From: Litorivivens sp047622145
GTDB taxonomy: Bacteria; Pseudomonadota; Gammaproteobacteria; Pseudomonadales; Spongiibacteraceae
Direction of reading: 5' to 3'
DNA length: 5,739 nt
Assembly (NCBI GenBank): GCA_047622145.1
Contig: JBLHMO010000176.1
Coordinates: forward strand, 1 to 5,739
Below the pieces are notes generated by a model. That model was not told the DNA's origin, searched no databases, and saw only the letters and a program-made list of their open reading frames with translations. The translations under genes were made by a program, and so were the position numbers. Shown in pieces: positions 1-5,518 of the stretch. The stretch's first letter is position 1. Every line of letters begins with the position of its first letter.

Positions 1-64
1 GGCGTGGTGCTACTCGCGCGACAATAATGCCGGGGTCTGGCGGGCTACAATATTTTCTTGGGAA
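1..64. other. Left-edge sequence, no gene assigned
   Basis: This stretch lies just downstream of the stop codon of the tandem GntR regulator. One plus-strand frame is open from the window edge to a TGA at 78-80, but it is under 30 codons, has no recognisable motif and overlaps the regulator's 3' end. The minus strand shows no plausible start codon. No stem followed by a T-run is visible, so no terminator is called. Confidence 0.5.
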
Positions 65-1564
65 CTACGATTTTTTCTGAATAGTGGCCGGCCACTTGTC
101 GCGCACTTCCGGGCGATAGAAAGCAGAGAGCTGCTCTAGATATTGACTCATTGCCCGTCGCGCCAAACCCGCTTCGCCGGCGGCGATGGCCTTCACACTT
201 TTCTCGTGTGCCACCGATAGCGGGCCAATCACGCCCTTGGGTAATTCACCTAGGGGGTAGTTCAGCGCCATGCGTGACAGTACCTGAGCGAACAAGGCCA
301 TCGGGCGATTGCCACTGAGGTCGCTAATGGCAATTTCCAGATCGCGCATCGCCGTTAAGTATTCTTTCGGGTTGGCGGACTGCTCGCGTGCCAGCAACAT
401 TTCCAGTCGTTTTTTACCCGCGGGAGTAATGCGCTCGGCCGCCATTTTGGAGGTGGCCAACTGCAGGGTTTTCCAGACTTCAAAAAAATAGTGGGTACTA
501 AAGTCGTAATACTGTAGGTAGCTGACGACGATGTTCACCGTGTAATCGGGTAGCGGATTCGAAATGACCAGCCCGCCGCCGTAACCGCGCTTGCTGATGA
601 GAATGCAGTGTAGCTCAAGTATGCGCAGCGATTCGCGCAGCACCGCGCGACTAACCTTGTAACGCTCTTGCAGCTCGGGCTCGGTGCCTAGGTGGTCGCC
701 TGGATTCAGCCGCATTTTGCGTATCGATTGAATAATGGTCAGCGACAGCCGCTGTGCGGTTTTATTGAAAATTTCGTTAATAGGGTTGTTGGGTGAAACT
801 TGTAGGCGAACGAGACCGGACGATGCGTCACTGTCCGAGCCTTTCAGTTGTTTGCGCACCAGCCATTCACCCACCGCAAGCAGTTCACGTTGAAAATGCT
901 TGGCGCTGTCAGCGTCCCCCCCGACGAGGGCTTCTAATACTTGTCGGCGAATTCGGCGCGCGTCACGCAAGGTTTTTTCGACATCTTTTTTGGTGGCGCG
1001 CGGCGGCAGATCGTGAATGGTAATGTAGTACAGCGCGTCCAGCGTTAAGGCGGTGGCGGGGTTGGTGGCGGTGTCGCGCAGAAAGTTGCGAATTTGGGTA
1101 TGCAGCGACATTTCTTCGCTAAATTCCAGCGGCTCGGGGTCGCGCAGCGCTTCGATAAAATCTTGCGCGCGCTGCAATTCATGCTCGGGCAAGCGTGCTC
1201 CGGCCTGCTCAAGCGCCATGCATTCGATAACATTTCGCGCTTCGAATAATTCATCGATACTGATGTTGGCCAATTCAAGATAGGTGGAAAGAGCGAGTAC
1301 GGCCGAAATTTCGGCGGGCTGTTCTATCATGAGGCCGCCCAGTTTGCCGCGGCGCATGCTGGCAACGCCGTGACGTTCAAGCTGGCGAATGGCTTCACGA
1401 ATGGTGGCGCGGCTTACGCTGTAGCGTTCCTGTAACTGAGGTTCGTTGCCCAAGATCTTGCCCACCGGCCAACCCATGGCGATGATATCTTTCTTGATGG
1501 TTTCGGCAATGGTTTCGGCAAGCTTACCTTTGCGTTTTTCCACTACGGGCTTGTCTTTAGGCAA
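65..1564 (-). CDS. Tandem FadR-type GntR regulator (wHTH-FCD-wHTH-FCD)
   Basis: A 499-residue DNA-binding transcription factor that looks like two FadR-subfamily GntR proteins joined end to end. The first winged helix-turn-helix spans about residues 15-80 (NEPQLQERYSVSRATIREAI, wing RRGKLGGLMI) and is followed by an all-helical FCD ligand domain to about 240. After a Ser/Asp-rich linker (about 241-260), a second winged helix (about 267-335; TEPELQERYKVSRAVLRESL, wing KRGYGGGLVI) and a second FCD domain (about 340-485) follow. The two DNA-binding domains repeat with a period of about 254 residues. Ordinary FadR-type proteins are about 220-260 residues and dimerise; this one may act as a built-in pseudo-dimer. 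The usual FCD metal ligands are incomplete: the first domain has the H155 context but lacks a later His, while the second has Ala412 where the first His is expected but keeps H453. The start is TTG: an in-frame TAG lies five codons upstream of it, and the first ATG (codon 30) would cut into the first helix-turn-helix. It probably controls the adjacent genes; the effector is unknown. Confidence 0.94.
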   Translation of the reverse strand: MPKDKPVVEKRKGKLAETIAETIKKDIIAMGWPVGKILGNEPQLQERYSVSRATIREAIRQLERHGVASMRRGKLGGLMIEQPAEISAVLALSTYLELANISIDELFEARNVIECMALEQAGARLPEHELQRAQDFIEALRDPEPLEFSEEMSLHTQIRNFLRDTATNPATALTLDALYYITIHDLPPRATKKDVEKTLRDARRIRRQVLEALVGGDADSAKHFQRELLAVGEWLVRKQLKGSDSDASSGLVRLQVSPNNPINEIFNKTAQRLSLTIIQSIRKMRLNPGDHLGTEPELQERYKVSRAVLRESLRILELHCILISKRGYGGGLVISNPLPDYTVNIVVSYLQYYDFSTHYFFEVWKTLQLATSKMAAERITPAGKKRLEMLLAREQSANPKEYLTAMRDLEIAISDLSGNRPMALFAQVLSRMALNYPLGELPKGVIGPLSVAHEKSVKAIAAGEAGLARRAMSQYLEQLSAFYRPEVRDKWPATIQKKS

Positions 1565-1572
1565 TGGTGGAG

Positions 1573-1578
1573 CCTCAA
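1573..1578 (-). promoter_or_regulatory. Shine-Dalgarno site supporting a TTG start
   Basis: On the minus strand TTGAGG sits 8 nt upstream of the TTG at 1564-1562. No ATG or GTG lies between this site and that TTG in frame, and an in-frame TAG (1582-1580) closes the frame upstream. The only nearby alternative is a GTG at codon 8. The site therefore supports the TTG start, which is a weak initiation codon and may keep regulator levels low. Confidence 0.55.
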
Positions 1579-1586
1579 TCTATTGT

Positions 1587-1595
1587 GCGTGACGC
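1587..1595. promoter_or_regulatory. Short palindrome GCGTGACGC, possible autoregulatory operator
   Basis: A perfect 4-bp inverted repeat, GCGT and ACGC around a central G, lies 22 bp upstream of the regulator's TTG start. The GT-N-AC core resembles that of FadR-subfamily operators. It is short enough to arise by chance in GC-rich DNA, so the operator role is only a suggestion. Confidence 0.2.
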
Positions 1596-1625
1596 GGGTG
1601 CGGCTTAACAGCGAGTCTGTGATTT

Positions 1626-1662
1626 ACCGAAAAGCACCGAAAAAGTAGATTTAATACGGTGC
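1626..1662. repeat. Inverted repeat GCACCG/CGGTGC with ACCGAAAA direct repeat
   Basis: GCACCG at 1634-1639 and CGGTGC at 1657-1662 form a perfect 6-bp inverted repeat with a 17-bp AT-rich spacer. The left arm overlaps a direct repeat of ACCGAAAA (1626-1633 and 1636-1643), a 10-bp, one-helical-turn spacing. On the minus strand the stem is followed by TTTT, so it could be a weak terminator for the transporter operon. Alternatively it could be a protein-binding site upstream of the tandem GntR gene. The long loop and short T-run make a terminator unconvincing. Confidence 0.35.
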
Positions 1663-1697
1663 CTAATAATACCACAGCGCTGCTCCGGACATTAGTT

Positions 1698-2642
1698 TCA
1701 GACCAGTTCGGTGGCCGTCGCGTCAGGCGCATTGCCCAGCCGGCGGTGTGCGAATACCGGTACCAGCGACATCAGCAGACTGACACCGCCGTAGAGCAGT
1801 GCGGTGAAGAAAATAGCGTCACCAATCGGGTCGACTTGGCCGGGCTGCGCCGGAAAAATCAGCGCCTTGATAGCAACCGCCAGACTCATATTCCGGAAGC
1901 TGGCCTCAATCACAATAGCCATGCTATCGCGATGACTCAGCCGCATAAGGCGGGTAGTGAGCCAGCCAGCCAGCTGCACACTCAAACAAAAGGCAACCAG
2001 CGCGACCACGCCGATTACGCCGTAGGCTTTGGGATCAAGCCGGCCGCTGCCCCCCGCGCCGACGGCCATCAGCACAATCATTAACAGGCTCAAGCGAATA
2101 ACCCAGCGCGAAAAAATTGCGCTTCGCGACAGGCCCAGTATGCGCTGCATACCCATACCCGCGGCGAGCGGCAACAGCAGCATCAGCACGATTTCGCGCA
2201 ATATACTGGAGGCGGGTAAGTCAAAATCCGCTGGCAGATGCTGGCTGATCAGCAGCTCCAGAAGCAGCGGCGTAAAGACCAGTGCGGCCACGGTGGTGAT
2301 GGCGGTGAGTGAAATGGACAAGGTGATATTACCCTGCCCGAAATGGGTAAGAATGTTGGATAGGGTGCCGCCGGGAACGGCTGCGATGACGATAAGCCCG
2401 GCGGCAATGCCGGCGGGAACCGGCAGCGTGCTCGCGAGTGTGAGTGCGATCAGCGGTACCATCAGCCATTGAAAGCCAAGCCCGGTGAGCAGTGCGCGTG
2501 GTGTTTTGACTTCGAGCAAAAAATCCCGAGGCGACAGCAATGCGCCCATGCCCAGCATGGCGAGCACCAATTGCGTGGAGGCTAAGGGATACTCGAAACT
2601 GGCATAGTTGTTAAAAAAGCTGTCGAGCATCTCTTTGAACAT
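1698..2642 (-). CDS. Bile acid:sodium symporter (BASS/SBF) family transporter
   Basis: A 314-residue inner-membrane protein with about nine to ten hydrophobic segments between residues 20 and 297, the expected size and make-up for the BASS family. These carriers usually use Na+ to import organic anions such as bile acids, keto acids or sulfated steroids. The two discontinuous crossing-helix motifs are visible: PGGTLSN at 90-96, followed by GNITLSISLT at 104-113, and IEASFRNMSLA at 245-255. The second normally reads E-x-G-x-Q-N, so Arg250 replaces the usual Gln, a residue that helps bind sodium in characterised homologues; coupling may differ. The ATG is preceded by GAGGT at a 6-nt spacing. 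The gene starts 27 bp after the LLM oxidoreductase stop on the same strand, consistent with co-transcription. Its substrate cannot be read from sequence; context favours an oxidised hydrophobic acid. Confidence 0.92.
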   Translation of the reverse strand: MFKEMLDSFFNNYASFEYPLASTQLVLAMLGMGALLSPRDFLLEVKTPRALLTGLGFQWLMVPLIALTLASTLPVPAGIAAGLIVIAAVPGGTLSNILTHFGQGNITLSISLTAITTVAALVFTPLLLELLISQHLPADFDLPASSILREIVLMLLLPLAAGMGMQRILGLSRSAIFSRWVIRLSLLMIVLMAVGAGGSGRLDPKAYGVIGVVALVAFCLSVQLAGWLTTRLMRLSHRDSMAIVIEASFRNMSLAVAIKALIFPAQPGQVDPIGDAIFFTALLYGGVSLLMSLVPVFAHRRLGNAPDATATELV

Positions 2643-2669
2643 TTATACCTCTGAGTCAAAAGAGTCCTG

Positions 2670-3581
2670 CTAGGGCGTAATCAAATGGCGGCCAACCGTT
2701 TCTAGATAGTGCAACACGCGGGTATTGTCGGGACTGTTGCCGAGGCCGGGCACAAAGACCCACGTTACGCCCATATCTTCGAGTTCTACCAAGGTGTCGC
2801 GGTATTGTGAAAAGTCATTTTTTGCTTCGGCGTCGGCGAGTTTAAGGGTATCGGGGAATGGAATCAGAATATCCGGGCGTCCTTCGCGACCTTGCCACAA
2901 TTGCATTAACTGGGCGATTTTGGCGCGCAATTCTTCCATTGTAGAAATGACCGGAGTGCGCACGACCTCAGACAAGCCCTTTGGACCGATTAGCGGAATC
3001 CAGCCCTGGCCGCTTTTCGCGACACGCTTCAGGCTGATTCCGGAGTTGCCGCCAATCCAAATGGGAATAGGTTGTTGTATGGGGGCTGGCAGGGCAAGCA
3101 GTTCGCGGGCGTGAAAATGCAGCCCTTCATAGCTGAAGGGCTTGCCGCTCCAGTGCAGGGGCAGCACTTCCAGCAATTCATCCATGAGCGCATTGCGTTC
3201 ATCAAAGTTCACTCCGAGCGCTTTGAATTCCTTGCGCAGATAGCCCGCGCCCACGCCGAGAATCATGCGCCCATTGGAGAGTTTATCAACGGTGGCGGCC
3301 GACTTGGCGAGCAGTAGCGGATTGCGATAGGGCCCAACCGCAAGGTGGGTGTGCAGCTTCAGTTTTGACGTGACCGCAGCGGCGTTGCCCAGGGCAATAA
3401 AGGGGTCCAGCGACTGGTGACCGCCGTTTTCCAGCCACTTGGCGCCCGGGGCGGGGTGGTCGGTAAAGGCCATACCGTGCCAGCCGCTGGCTTCGGCCGC
3501 CTTGGCCAGTTCGGATACGGCGCCGGCGTCAAGTAGGTCGCCTTCGTGGTTGCATTGGGGGTAGGCGAACATAAAGCGCAT
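2670..3581 (-). CDS. Luciferase-like (LLM class, F420/FMN-type) oxidoreductase
   Basis: A 303-residue cytoplasmic TIM-barrel enzyme of the luciferase-like monooxygenase superfamily, closest in style to the F420-dependent LLM group. Visible family features, in order, are AFTDHPAP (38-45), a strand-loop LKLHTHLAVGPYRNP (74-88), the signature LSNGRMILGVGAGYLRKEF (101-119), IPIWIGGNSG (172-181) and SGQGWIP (190-196). Members transfer hydride to or oxygenate organic substrates using reduced F420 or FMNH2; sequence alone does not settle the cofactor. Length is normal and the protein appears complete. The ATG follows GGAG at an 8-nt spacing, 23 bp after the stop of the KARI remnant. It is followed 27 bp later by the transporter, so the genes probably share a transcript. 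The substrate is unknown, and a redox step in catabolism with the divergent P450 is an inference. Confidence 0.93.
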   Translation of the reverse strand: MRFMFAYPQCNHEGDLLDAGAVSELAKAAEASGWHGMAFTDHPAPGAKWLENGGHQSLDPFIALGNAAAVTSKLKLHTHLAVGPYRNPLLLAKSAATVDKLSNGRMILGVGAGYLRKEFKALGVNFDERNALMDELLEVLPLHWSGKPFSYEGLHFHARELLALPAPIQQPIPIWIGGNSGISLKRVAKSGQGWIPLIGPKGLSEVVRTPVISTMEELRAKIAQLMQLWQGREGRPDILIPFPDTLKLADAEAKNDFSQYRDTLVELEDMGVTWVFVPGLGNSPDNTRVLHYLETVGRHLITP

Positions 3582-3604
3582 GCTGGGGTCTCCGTTGCTT
3601 AGGT

Positions 3605-4005
3605 TTAGCTTGCGTTGGGACCAAGGCGCTTGCGCAAACTGGTCTCGAATTTCTTCATAGCCGGCCCTGCGTGCTGATCACGCAGGGCGGTCAGTGTGGG
3701 CATTCCCTGTTCGCATTCGGCATCCCATTCATCGGCAAAGTTGCTGCCTGCGATATAGTCGGCCATGGCTTGCATGCCGGGTTTGAAATTGAGTTCGTCA
3801 AAATGGCCGCGCCGCGAAAGTTGACCGTATTGGCTGGCGGGCGAGTGCAGATCAAGTTGCTGACTGCTGTCTGCACGGACATGCAGCCTGAATCTCTGAA
3901 GTTAAGCGCCCAGCGGCGTCCCTGATTGCCGTATCCAGCGACGGCAATATGCTGACCGCTCAATAGCGGAAGGCTCGGCATCGGCGTCATGAAAAAAACC
4001 GTCAT
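3605..4005 (-). pseudogene. Ketol-acid reductoisomerase-like (KARI) remnant, internally deleted and frameshifted
   Basis: KARI converts acetolactate-type substrates with NADPH in branched-chain amino acid synthesis and is usually about 330 residues. Here the N-terminal end from ATG 4005 keeps the NADPH-binding signature SGQHIAVAGYGNQG and then WALNFRDSG, to about 3886. A different frame then reads VRADSSQQ (3880-3857) and, from about 3850, SPASQYGQLSRRG, FADEW, PTLTALRDQHAGPAMKKFE and SLRKRLGP to a TAA at 3607-3605; this matches the KARI C-terminal end. Roughly 180-200 codons of the middle, including the metal-binding catalytic region, are missing. A further slip is likely at the seven-A run (3992-3998): one more base would give MTVFFHDADAE, like the usual KARI start, and return to frame is needed near 3960-3966. 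The divergent C-terminus suggests a paralogue rather than a housekeeping ilvC. It is first in the leftward operon, so its transcript may act as a leader for the oxidoreductase gene. Confidence 0.82.
3664..3688. repeat. Strong GC-rich hairpin inside the KARI remnant
   Basis: GCCCTGCGTG (3664-3673) and CACGCAGGGC (3679-3688) form a perfect 10-bp stem with a 5-nt loop. It lies in the KARI C-terminal coding remnant, about 83 bp upstream of the oxidoreductase start. Neither strand has a T-run after the stem, so it is not a normal intrinsic terminator. In the leftward transcript it would fold in the leader of the oxidoreductase mRNA. Confidence 0.6.
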
Positions 4006-4083
4006 CTATCTGTCCCTGGTCATCTCGGTTCTTATTTTTTAGTATTGATGCCGCGGTGAAAGGCGCTAGTTGCTGGCTTGGCG

Positions 4084-4112
4084 TTGGCGTGATATAAACA
4101 GTACACTATTTA
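4084..4112 (+). promoter_or_regulatory. Candidate sigma-70 promoter of the P450 operon
   Basis: TTGGCG (4084-4089) and TATTTA (4107-4112) are spaced by 17 bp and resemble sigma-70 -35 and -10 boxes. They lie about 40 bp upstream of the P450 start, leaving a short AT-rich leader with a strong ribosome site. The -35 is only a partial match, so this is a prediction. Confidence 0.4.
4095..4112. promoter_or_regulatory. 18-bp imperfect palindrome, candidate GntR operator
   Basis: TAAACAGT (4095-4102) and ACTATTTA (4105-4112) are inverted repeats matching at 7 of 8 positions around a central AC. The centre contains a GT-NN-AC core, the arrangement generally seen in FadR-subfamily operators. It overlaps the proposed -10 box, a position suited to repression. 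Binding by the tandem GntR protein encoded nearby is an inference. Confidence 0.42.
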
Positions 4113-4152
4113 AAATAATAATCAAATATCGTTTCATTAAAGGAGCAATTTC

Positions 4153-5481
4153 ATGGCTGCAAGTATTCAGGCTGATCGCGTCATCCTCCCGGAAACTTGG
4201 CTGGATGACAGCAAAGATTTTGACCCCTATGCCGCGTTTGATGAGGCCACGGGCTCGGGTGACGTTGATCCCTACCCGATCTACAAGTCGCTTCGAGACC
4301 AGGGCGGTGTGATTCGGCATGCGCCCTTTGATCAGGTTGCTGCCGCCTTGGCCGGTGCCGACGAAGAAAAGCCGTCGTCATTTACAGTCTGGAAGCAGGG
4401 CGACCCGGAAGACCCCGTGTCCTATGGTTTGTACAGCTATAAAGCAGTAACTGAATCCCTGCGTAACGGTGATGTGTTTTCGTCTAAGGGTTACGAAAAC
4501 TTGATGGGCTTGATTTTCGGCCACTCCATTCTTGAGATGGACCACCCCGAACACACCCAGCATCGCTCATTGGTCACTCAAGCCTTTCGCCCGAAAGTGC
4601 TGGAGTTGTGGGAAAAGGGGCTAGTGCGCCGCGTTATACAAGAGCAGATCGACAGCTTTAAGGCGAATGGCGAAGCTGACCTGACGAAAGAGTTTACCCT
4701 CGACTATCCAGTGCAGGTGATTGCCGGCATGCTCGGCGTGCCATTGGATCATTCGGATTGGTTCCGCCGCCGCGCGATAGAAGAAATATCCATACAGGTG
4801 GATATTGAGCGCGGTGTTGAGGCGGCGCGGGTGCTTAAGGAATATTTTTCACAGATTATTGCCATTCGTCGAGAAGAGCCCGGTGATGATCTGATTTCCG
4901 AGTTGGTGCAAGCCGAGCTCGACGGTCACACGCTGTCGGATGAGGAAATACTGCCCTTTCTTATGCTGCTCTCACCTGCCGGTGCAGAAACCACTTACCG
5001 CTCAACCGGTAATCTTTTGTACGGGCTGTTAACCCACCCAGAGCAGTTAGCGGCCGTCATGGCGGATCGCGAATTGGTGCCTGCTGCTGTTGAGGAAGCC
5101 ATTCGTTGGGAGACACCACTAACGGCTATTCAGCGTTGGACGAGTCGTGAGGTAGACGTCGAGGGGGTCACCATTCCAGCTGGGTCCGAAATTACGATGT
5201 GCGTAGCATCGGCTAACCGCGATCAAGCCGTGTGGGGTGAGGATGCCGATGAGTTTAATGTATTCCGTCCTCGCCACCAGCATGTTGCTTTTGCGACCGG
5301 CCGACACACTTGTCTCGGCATTCATCTCGCCAGACTGGAAATGAAAGTGGCTTTGAATATGTTGTTGGATCAGCTGCCGGATATTCATCTGGACCCCGCC
5401 TATGCGGACAAGTGTTTTATTGATGGCCAGCGTTTTCGGTCGCCCAATCAGCTGCGAGTGAAATTCACGCCGGTCAAATAA
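4153..5481 (+). CDS. Bacterial cytochrome P450 (class I type)
   Basis: A 442-residue soluble haem monooxygenase that inserts one oxygen atom from O2 into an organic substrate using electrons from a ferredoxin and reductase, neither of which is in this window. All core motifs are present: C-helix HPEHTQHR (131-138), I-helix oxygen-activation motif AGAETT (276-281, with Glu where Asp is more common), ExxR motif E315-A-I-R318, and the haem-binding loop FATGRHTCLG (380-389) with Cys387 as the thiolate ligand. There is no signal peptide or membrane anchor. It is slightly longer than the common 400-420 residues, through an N-terminal extension and a long segment at about 65-92. The start is secure: AAAGGAG lies 7 nt upstream. 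A small protein follows 37 bp downstream, suggesting an operon. The CYP family and substrate cannot be assigned from sequence alone; the neighbouring transporter and oxidoreductase suggest a hydrophobic acid or terpenoid/steroid-like compound. Confidence 0.97.
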   Translation: MAASIQADRVILPETWLDDSKDFDPYAAFDEATGSGDVDPYPIYKSLRDQGGVIRHAPFDQVAAALAGADEEKPSSFTVWKQGDPEDPVSYGLYSYKAVTESLRNGDVFSSKGYENLMGLIFGHSILEMDHPEHTQHRSLVTQAFRPKVLELWEKGLVRRVIQEQIDSFKANGEADLTKEFTLDYPVQVIAGMLGVPLDHSDWFRRRAIEEISIQVDIERGVEAARVLKEYFSQIIAIRREEPGDDLISELVQAELDGHTLSDEEILPFLMLLSPAGAETTYRSTGNLLYGLLTHPEQLAAVMADRELVPAAVEEAIRWETPLTAIQRWTSREVDVEGVTIPAGSEITMCVASANRDQAVWGEDADEFNVFRPRHQHVAFATGRHTCLGIHLARLEMKVALNMLLDQLPDIHLDPAYADKCFIDGQRFRSPNQLRVKFTPVK

Positions 5482-5518
5482 AGGTCAATGGCCAGAAATC
5501 CTATTGTGGAGACAGCGC

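Larger units (their letters stand above)
4006..4152. promoter_or_regulatory. Divergent intergenic control region
   Basis: This 147-bp gap separates the leftward KARI-remnant/oxidoreductase/transporter block from the rightward P450 block, so promoters for both should lie here. The right half (about 4090-4140) is strongly AT-rich. A tandem TTGGCG repeat occupies 4078-4089 and an 18-bp near-palindrome 4095-4112. For the rightward gene, a P450 ribosome site AAAGGAG is at 4139-4145, 7 nt before the ATG. No leftward promoter with good -35/-10 spacing was identified by eye; AGGGA lies about 8 nt before the leftward ATG at 4005. Confidence 0.6.

Noticed and set aside
1..80. Plus-strand open frame entering from the left edge and ending at a TGA at 78-80
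   Set aside because: Too short to judge, without recognisable motif, and it overlaps the regulator's 3' end; it could be a gene tail but nothing supports it.
1630..1662. Intrinsic terminator for the transporter operon
   Set aside because: The stem is only 6 bp with a 17-nt loop and just four Ts after it, so it is listed only as a repeat.
1659..2472. Long plus-strand frames opposite the transporter gene
   Set aside because: They are antisense shadows of a well-supported membrane protein, with compositions lacking domain motifs and no convincing ribosome sites.
3664..3688. Intrinsic terminator at the strong hairpin
   Set aside because: No T-run follows the stem on either strand and it lies within KARI-derived coding sequence.
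3691..4005. A 104-codon minus-strand frame as an intact small gene
   Set aside because: Only its first 40 or so codons resemble a protein family (KARI); after the frame slip the remainder is out of frame with the KARI C-terminal end, so it is part of a pseudogene.
4031..4042. T-rich run as a rho-independent terminator
   Set aside because: No adjacent stem precedes it on either strand; it is simply an AT-rich part of the intergenic region.
4066..4320. Minus-strand frame overlapping the P450 start and promoter
   Set aside because: It overlaps a clear P450 N-terminus and the AT-rich control region, and shows no recognisable motif.
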